NCBI RefSeq assembly: GCF_007665395.1
Contig: NZ_VDND01000002.1
Span: forward strand, 434,001 to 498,000
Length of the DNA: 64,000 nucleotides
Origin: Pseudomonas oryzihabitans
Lineage (GTDB): Bacteria > Pseudomonadota > Gammaproteobacteria > Pseudomonadales > Pseudomonadaceae
Direction of reading: 5' to 3'
Shown: in pieces, positions 53,823 to 64,000 of the stretch
Position numbering within the stretch: the first letter of the stretch is position 1
Layout of the letters: the number at the start of each line of letters is the position of its first letter
Notes under the pieces: generated by a model
Told to the model about the DNA's origin: nothing
What the model saw: the letters and a program-made list of their open reading frames with translations, nothing else
Database searches by the model: none
Made by a program: the position numbers and the translations under genes

Positions 53823-54842
53823 ATGCTGGTAATGCGCCCTGCGCGCGCCGCGGACCTGCCCCTGGTCCAGCGGCTCGCCGCGGATAGCCCGGTCGGCGTC
53901 ACCTCGCTGCCCGACAACCCCGAGCGCCTGCGCGACAAGATCCGCGCCTCGGAGTCGTCGCTGGCGGCCGAGGTGGGCTTCCATGGCGAGGAGAGCTATT
54001 TCTTCGTCCTCGAGGACACCACCAGCGGCGAGCTGCTCGGCTGTTCCGCCATCGTCGCCTCGGCCGGCTTCTCCGAGCCCTTCTACAGCTTTCGCAACGA
54101 GACCTTCATCCACGCCTCGCGCGAATTGAAGATCCACAACAAGGTGCATGTGCTGTCGCTCTGTCACGACCTGACCGGCAACAGCGTGCTGAGCAGTTTC
54201 TACGTCCAGCGTCCGCTGCTCGACACCCCCCATGCCGAACTCAACTCCCGCGCCCGGCTGCTGTTCATGGCCGCCCACCCCGAGCGCTTCGCCGAATCGG
54301 TGGTGGTGGAGATCGTCGGGCTGTCGGACGACGCCGGCGAATCGCCGTTCTGGAACGGGGTAGGGCGCAACTTCTTCGACCTGGACTATGCCACCGCGGA
54401 GCGGCTGTCCGGGCAGAAGAGCCGGACCTTCCTCGCCGAGCTGATGCCGACCTATCCGCTCTATGTGCCGCTGCTGCCCGACAGTGCCCAGGAAGCCATG
54501 GGCCAGGTGCATCCGCGAGCGCAGATCACCTTCGACATCCTCAGTCGCGAAGGCTTCGAGACCGACAACTACATCGACATCTTCGATGGCGGCCCGACGC
54601 TGCATGCCCGCACCACCGCCATTCGCTCCATCGCCGAGAGTCGCCTGGCGCCCGTCAGCGAAGGCGCGGTCGCCGCGGCCGACCGGCCCTGGTTCCTCGT
54701 CGCCAACGATGGCCTGGAGACTTTCCGCGCCCTGGCGACGCCGCTGTGCTGGGCGCCTGGCGAGCCCGTCGTCCTTTCCCCCGAGCAGATCGCCGCCCTG
54801 GAGATCGCCGAAGGCGACCGGGTTCGTCTGGTCGCGCTGTAG
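53823..54842 (+). CDS. aruF: Arginine N-succinyltransferase, alpha subunit
   Basis: A 339-residue AstA-family protein with GNAT-like N-terminal fold (MLVMRPARAADLPLVQRLA; EESYFFVLEDTTSGELLGCS) and the conserved LSLCHDLTGNSVLSSFYVQ and FFDLDYATAERLSGQKSRTF blocks. With the beta subunit encoded next it transfers succinate from succinyl-CoA to arginine (and ornithine), the first step of the AST pathway. It shares clear sequence similarity with the beta subunit, indicating gene duplication. Gap to aruC 62 bases. Confidence 0.94.
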   Translation: MLVMRPARAADLPLVQRLAADSPVGVTSLPDNPERLRDKIRASESSLAAEVGFHGEESYFFVLEDTTSGELLGCSAIVASAGFSEPFYSFRNETFIHASRELKIHNKVHVLSLCHDLTGNSVLSSFYVQRPLLDTPHAELNSRARLLFMAAHPERFAESVVVEIVGLSDDAGESPFWNGVGRNFFDLDYATAERLSGQKSRTFLAELMPTYPLYVPLLPDSAQEAMGQVHPRAQITFDILSREGFETDNYIDIFDGGPTLHARTTAIRSIAESRLAPVSEGAVAAADRPWFLVANDGLETFRALATPLCWAPGEPVVLSPEQIAALEIAEGDRVRLVAL

Positions 54843-54868
54843 CCGACCCTAGCGTCTTTGGAGGTCCG

Positions 54869-55876
54869 ATGATCGTCCGTCCCATCACCCGTGCCGATGT
54901 GCCCGCGCTGCTGCAACTGGCGCAGGCGGCCGGTGCCGGTCTCACCACGCTGCCGGCCAGCGAAGAGCGTCTCCTGCAGCGGGTGGAGAACGCCGAGCGC
55001 AGCTTCCAGCAACAGGCCCAGCCCGCCGATGCGGATTATCTCTTCGCCCTGGAAGACGACGGCGAGGTCATCGGCATCGCCGGTATCGCCGCCGCCCTGG
55101 GCCTGCGCGAGCCCTGGTACAACTACCGCGTCGGACTGACGGTGAGCGCCTCGCGCGAGCTGGACATCCACCGGCAGATCCCCACGCTGTTCCTTGCCAA
55201 CGACATGACCGGCAGCTCCGAGCTGTGCTCGCTGTTCCTGCGCGCCGATCGCCGGGGCGGCGCGGCCGGGCGCCTGCTGTCCAAGTCGCGCTTCCTGTTC
55301 ATCGCCGAATTCCGCGAGCTGTTCGCCGAGCGCCTGATCGCCGAACTGCGCGGCATGTCCGATGACAACGGCCAGTCGCCCTTCTGGGAAGGCCTGGGCC
55401 GGCATTTCTTCAAGATGGAATTCTCCCAGGCGGACTACCTCACCGGTATCGGCAACCGCGGCTTCATCGCCGAGCTGATGCCGCGCTTTCCGCTCTATAC
55501 CTGCTTCCTGTCGGCGGAGGCGCGTCAGGTGATCGGCAAGGTACACCCGGACACCGAGGCCGCCCGCCGCCTGCTGGAGGCCGAGGGCTTCAACTACCAG
55601 GGCTACGTCGACATCTTCGATGCCGGTCCGACCCTGGAAGCCGAGACCGCCAAGGTGCGCGCGATCCGCGACAGCCAGCGGCTGGTGCTGGCGGTGGGCA
55701 CGCCGGGCGACGATGCCGAGGTCTACCTGATCCACAATCGCAAGTGCCAGGACTGCCGCATCACCAGCGCCCGGGCCCGCCTGGCCGCGGGCACCCTGGT
55801 GGTGGACCTGGCCACGGCCCGCGAGCTGCGGCTGATGGCGGGTGCCCAGGTGCGCGCCGTGCGCCTGATGCCCTGA
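54869..55876 (+). CDS. aruG: Arginine N-succinyltransferase, beta subunit
   Basis: A 335-residue paralogue of the alpha subunit: MIVRPITRADVPALLQLAQA, TLFLANDMTGSSELCSLFL, HFFKMEFSQADYLTGIGNRG and GYVDIFDAGPTLEAETAKVR. The alpha/beta heteromer is the Pseudomonas form; enteric bacteria have one AstA. The start at 54869 follows GAGG by 4 bases. The gene lies 26 bases after aruF. Confidence 0.94.
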   Translation: MIVRPITRADVPALLQLAQAAGAGLTTLPASEERLLQRVENAERSFQQQAQPADADYLFALEDDGEVIGIAGIAAALGLREPWYNYRVGLTVSASRELDIHRQIPTLFLANDMTGSSELCSLFLRADRRGGAAGRLLSKSRFLFIAEFRELFAERLIAELRGMSDDNGQSPFWEGLGRHFFKMEFSQADYLTGIGNRGFIAELMPRFPLYTCFLSAEARQVIGKVHPDTEAARRLLEAEGFNYQGYVDIFDAGPTLEAETAKVRAIRDSQRLVLAVGTPGDDAEVYLIHNRKCQDCRITSARARLAAGTLVVDLATARELRLMAGAQVRAVRLMP

Positions 55877-58707
<2,831 letters not shown>

Positions 58708-58721
58708 TTCCCGGAGTCTCC

Positions 58722-59018
58722 ATGAGCGACCGTCTCGATCTCATCCTCGAACCCACCGCCGACGAGCAGCAGCGGCTGCAGGTCCAGCGCCTGGCGATTC
58801 GTCTGGCCGGTCGCGACCTCTGGCTGGAAGCCGACGGCGCAGGCGGTCTCAATATTTTCGCCGACTCCCAGGATGACGAAGAGCAGACCCCGGTACTGGT
58901 ACTACGTCCCCAGGCCCTCAATGCCCTGGGGTTGTCCATCGCCCTGGAAACCTTCGCCGATGACGTCGATGAGAACCATGTGCATGACGCCGATTGCGGT
59001 TGCGGCCACGATCATTGA
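58722..59018 (+). CDS. Conserved small protein of the aru operon, His/Cys tail
   Basis: A 98-residue protein between aruB and astE, as in P. aeruginosa where an uncharacterised gene has the same place. The body (LQVQRLAIRLAGRDLWLEAD; TPVLVLRPQALNALGLSIAL) has no family I can name; relatives are sometimes mislabelled topoisomerase. The C-terminal tail HVHDADCGCGHDH is a likely metal-binding site. Soluble, no signal peptide. Its steady place in the operon suggests a link to AST enzymes, several of which need metal (AstE uses zinc). Confidence 0.8.
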   Translation: MSDRLDLILEPTADEQQRLQVQRLAIRLAGRDLWLEADGAGGLNIFADSQDDEEQTPVLVLRPQALNALGLSIALETFADDVDENHVHDADCGCGHDH

Positions 59019-59054
59019 GTATCTAGCGCGACACGTCGCTCAGCGGAGTAGAGC

Positions 59055-60062
59055 ATGGCTGCATCTGAACGTTATCGGTTGGCGCTTGGCCGCCTGCTGG
59101 ACCTGACCCTGGCCGGCCGCGAGCCGACCGAGAAGATTCAATTGACCGCCGACGGCACCCGCCTCCACTGGCTGACCGAAGGGGTGCTGGAAGTCACCCC
59201 GCCGGTGGCGCGCGACAATCGCATGGACCTGCTGCTCTCCGCCGGTATCCATGGCAACGAGACGGCGCCCATGGAGTTGCTCGACGAACTGCTCGGTGGC
59301 ATCGCCAGCGGCGCCCTGCGCCCCGCCTGCCGCCTGTTGTTCATGTTCGGCAATCCCGATGCCATGCGGCGCGGCAGCCGCTACGTCGAGCAGGACCTCA
59401 ATCGGCTGTTCAACGGTCGCCATGCCCAGGCCGAAGGTTCAGAGGCGCAGCGCGCCAACGACCTGGAACGCCTGTCGGCGCAATTCTTCAGCAAGCCCGA
59501 TCGGGCGCGCCTGCACTACGACCTGCACACCGCGTTGCGTGCCTCGGCGCTGCCGCGTTTCGCCCTCTATCCCTGGAGCGCGGGCCGTGAGCATTCGGAA
59601 GCCGAGTTGCAGCGCCTCGAGGCCGCCGGGATCGAGGCCGTGCTGCTCTACGACAAGCCGGGCATCACCTTCAGCGCCTACACCTATGCCGAGTGCCAGG
59701 CCGAGGCCCTGACCCTGGAACTGGGCCAGGCACGTCCCTTCGGCGAGAACAGCGAACTCGACCTGAGCCGCCTGCGGCTGCTGCTCGAAGCCCTCATCGA
59801 GGGGCGCGAAGCCGAGCTGCCGCCCCCGGATTCCTCGCTGCTGAGATTCCGCGTGGCGCGCCAGGTCTACAAGTCCAGTCCGCGCTTCCAGTTGCACCTG
59901 GCCGACGACGTGGCCAACTTCGCGCCACTGCGCCAGGGGTCGCTGCTGGCCGAGGACGGCAGCGAGCGCTGGATCGTCGACGAAGCCGAAGCCCGCATCA
60001 TCTTCCCCAATCCCAAGGTCGCCGTCGGCCTGCGGGCCGGGCTCATCGTCATCCCGGCCTAG
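59055..60062 (+). CDS. astE: Succinylglutamate desuccinylase
   Basis: A 335-residue zinc carboxypeptidase-like amidohydrolase releasing glutamate and succinate in the last AST step. Metal-binding segments are [16 protein letters not shown] and [25 protein letters not shown] is the conserved DLNR block of the aspartoacylase/AstE family. It lies 36 bases after the small ORF and 10 bases before the threonine aldolase gene. Confidence 0.93.
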   Translation: MAASERYRLALGRLLDLTLAGREPTEKIQLTADGTRLHWLTEGVLEVTPPVARDNRMDLLLSAGIHGNETAPMELLDELLGGIASGALRPACRLLFMFGNPDAMRRGSRYVEQDLNRLFNGRHAQAEGSEAQRANDLERLSAQFFSKPDRARLHYDLHTALRASALPRFALYPWSAGREHSEAELQRLEAAGIEAVLLYDKPGITFSAYTYAECQAEALTLELGQARPFGENSELDLSRLRLLLEALIEGREAELPPPDSSLLRFRVARQVYKSSPRFQLHLADDVANFAPLRQGSLLAEDGSERWIVDEAEARIIFPNPKVAVGLRAGLIVIPA

Positions 60063-60072
60063 GAGCAGTGGC

Positions 60073-61071
60073 ATGATCGACCTGCGCAGCGATACCGTCA
60101 CCCAGCCCACGCCGGCCATGCGCCAGGCCATGCTGGACGCCGAACTGGGCGACGACGTCTATGGCGAAGACCCCACCGTCACCCGCTTGGAGCAGCGCCT
60201 CGCCGGCGATCTCGGCCTCGCGGCCGGGCTCTTCGTGCCCAGCGGCACCATGAGCAACCTGCTCGGCCTGCTGGCGCATTGCGAGCGCGGCGACGAATAC
60301 CTGGTCGGCCAGCAGGCCCACACCTACAAGTACGAAGGCGGCGGTGCCGCGGTGCTCGGCTCCATTCAGCCGCAGCCCATCGAGATGGAGGCCGATGGCA
60401 GCCTGGACCTCGAGCGGGTCCGCAGCTACATCAAGGCCGATGACTTCCACTTCGCCCGCACCCGCCTGCTGGCGCTGGAAAACACCATGCACGGCAAGGT
60501 GCTGCCACTGGCCTACCTCGCCGCGGCGCGGACCTTCACCCGCGAGCACGGCCTGGCCCTGCACCTGGATGGCGCGCGGCTGTACAACGCCGCGGTCAAG
60601 CTGGGGGTTCCCCTGCGCGAGATCAGCCAGCATTTCGACTCGGTGTCGGTGTGCCTGTCCAAGGGCCTCGGCGCCCCGGTCGGCTCGGTGCTCTGCGGCG
60701 ATACCGCCCTGATCGCCAAGGCGCGCCGCTGGCGCAAGGTCGTGGGCGGCGGCATGCGCCAGGCCGGCATGCTGGCGGCGGCCGGGCTCCACGCCCTCGA
60801 TCACCAGGTCGAGCGCCTCGCCGACGATCACCGCCATGCCGCCCAGCTCGGTGCCGCCCTGACCGAACTCGGCTACCAGGTGGAGCCGGTGCAGACCAAC
60901 ATGGTCTATCTCGCCCTGGGCGACGAGGCGCCCGCTCTGCAGGCCTTCCTGGCCGAGCACGGCATCCGCATCAGCCCGGCGCCGCGCCTGCGCCTGGTCA
61001 CCCATCTGGACGTGGGCGCCGCCGATATCGACGCGGTGATCGCCGCTTTCGCCGCCTACCGCCGCCGCTAG
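60073..61071 (+). CDS. ltaE: Low-specificity L-threonine aldolase
   Basis: A 332-residue PLP enzyme (fold type I). [62 protein letters not shown] and the PLP-lysine region [14 protein letters not shown] are all typical of LtaE. It cleaves L-threonine and L-allo-threonine to glycine and acetaldehyde. AGGAG lies 8 bases upstream; it is 10 bases behind astE, so it is probably read through with the arginine operon although its substrate is unrelated. Confidence 0.92.
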   Translation: MIDLRSDTVTQPTPAMRQAMLDAELGDDVYGEDPTVTRLEQRLAGDLGLAAGLFVPSGTMSNLLGLLAHCERGDEYLVGQQAHTYKYEGGGAAVLGSIQPQPIEMEADGSLDLERVRSYIKADDFHFARTRLLALENTMHGKVLPLAYLAAARTFTREHGLALHLDGARLYNAAVKLGVPLREISQHFDSVSVCLSKGLGAPVGSVLCGDTALIAKARRWRKVVGGGMRQAGMLAAAGLHALDHQVERLADDHRHAAQLGAALTELGYQVEPVQTNMVYLALGDEAPALQAFLAEHGIRISPAPRLRLVTHLDVGAADIDAVIAAFAAYRRR

Positions 61072-61104
61072 GCTCGCTGACGGCGTTTTTTCCGTCGCAA
61101 CCGG

Positions 61105-61134
61105 GCGACATCCGGGCGCGGGCGTCGATATACT
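61105..61134 (+). promoter_or_regulatory. Putative sigma-70 promoter of alaS
   Basis: GCGACA (61105-61110) and TATACT (61129-61134) are 18 bases apart, about 120 bases upstream of the alaS start, in the 185-bp gap after ltaE. By inspection only. Confidence 0.45.
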
Positions 61135-61256
61135 CCCGATCATGCGTGTCCGTTTTCCGCACGTGCCGCGTCTGCGGCGCCCGCTCCGTTCGTCTCGTCT
61201 GCGATCCAGTCGGATGCCCGTCACGCGCGTCGAAAAGCCCATTGTCTGGAATGAAT

Positions 61257-63881
<2,625 letters not shown>

Positions 63882-63974
63882 CGCCTCCAGGGCGGGAGCG
63901 GGTCGCCGGGGAGGGCGGCCCGCGCCCTCATCCAACAACATGAATCAGATTTTTCTGCGGACGGGCAGCAAGCA

Positions 63975-64000
63975 ATGGCATTGATCGTACAGAAATTCGG
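63975..64000 (+). CDS. lysC: Aspartate kinase, first codons only
   Basis: Only MALIVQKFG is visible before the window ends. This is the usual N-terminus of LysC aspartokinase (VQKFGG-type phosphate loop), and alaS-lysC-rsmA is the standard Pseudomonas order. Identification rests on nine residues plus synteny. Confidence 0.75.

Noticed and set aside
61077..61098. GACGG-N8-CCGTC with internal T-run after ltaE as intrinsic terminator
   Set aside because: The T-run is in the loop, not after the stem, and the stem is only 5 bp.
60651..61256. Upstream extension of the alaS frame over the threonine aldolase gene
   Set aside because: Low-complexity translation in the wrong frame of ltaE; AlaS orthologues start at [10 protein letters not shown].

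Overview
The window reads as a chromosomal segment of a high-GC Pseudomonas. Four things point there: a succinyltransferase-pathway operon in the order aruC-aruF-aruG-aruD-aruB-(small ORF)-astE directly followed by alaS and lysC, a MuxABC-OpmB type efflux operon, a dinG / esterase / OmpA-lipoprotein / pdxH / slyB neighbourhood, and the strong third-position GC bias. The species cannot be fixed from the sequence; a P. oryzihabitans-like lineage is possible but unproven. No rRNA, tRNA, CRISPR array, transposase or prophage gene was seen.

Layout. 1-3.9 kb (minus): acid-sugar catabolic operon (DHDPS-like lyase, iron alcohol dehydrogenase, DUF1537 kinase, PdxA2-like dehydrogenase, cut by the window edge) with a promoter overlapped by two inverted repeats. 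4.2-5.1 kb: exported heme-binding-like protein and periplasmic 5-hydroxyisourate hydrolase. 5.5-6.4 kb: a possible 38-residue leader ORF coupled to a DUF115-like gene. 6.4-11.1 kb: single genes (SDR, YqaA, DsbA-like, PRISE-type SDR, unusual CoA-transferase). 11.2-22.2 kb (minus): muxA-muxB-muxC-opmB-baeS-baeR. 22.5-24.4 kb: YghU-type GST and an AraC regulator. 24.5-27.2 kb: a divergent pair, GNAT/C39-peptidase fusion against a RimK-like ATP-grasp ligase, followed by four tandem copies of a ~110-bp palindromic repeat. 27.7-31.2 kb: small conserved genes (two SEC-C proteins, lipoprotein, OmpA protein, DUF1145). 31.4-34.9 kb: dinG behind a perfect LexA box, then a serine hydrolase.

35-50 kb is the accessory part. 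An AraC gene, an acyl-CoA synthetase, an acyl-CoA dehydrogenase and a TetR gene lie at 35-39.6 kb, then a PAS-chemoreceptor. 40.9-49.1 kb holds a complete aldoxime-nitrile route: aldoxime dehydratase, cobalt-type nitrile hydratase alpha/beta with accessory protein, CbiM-type cobalt permease, amidase, a truncated hemoglobin, a putative outer-membrane channel and an AraC regulator. Aldoxime would go to nitrile, amide and acid; the nearby acyl-CoA synthetase/dehydrogenase could take the acid into beta-oxidation-like catabolism. Both promoter regions of this cluster carry two tandem 21-bp direct repeats sharing a nearly identical core, a strong candidate for the operator of the adjacent AraC regulator. 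A 50-codon ORF precedes the dehydratase.

50-64 kb: an OmpA-like lipoprotein with a duplicated SHWWWPFGG motif, pdxH, slyB-like lipoprotein, the ArgR-type arginine succinyltransferase operon ending in a threonine aldolase, alaS and the first codons of lysC.
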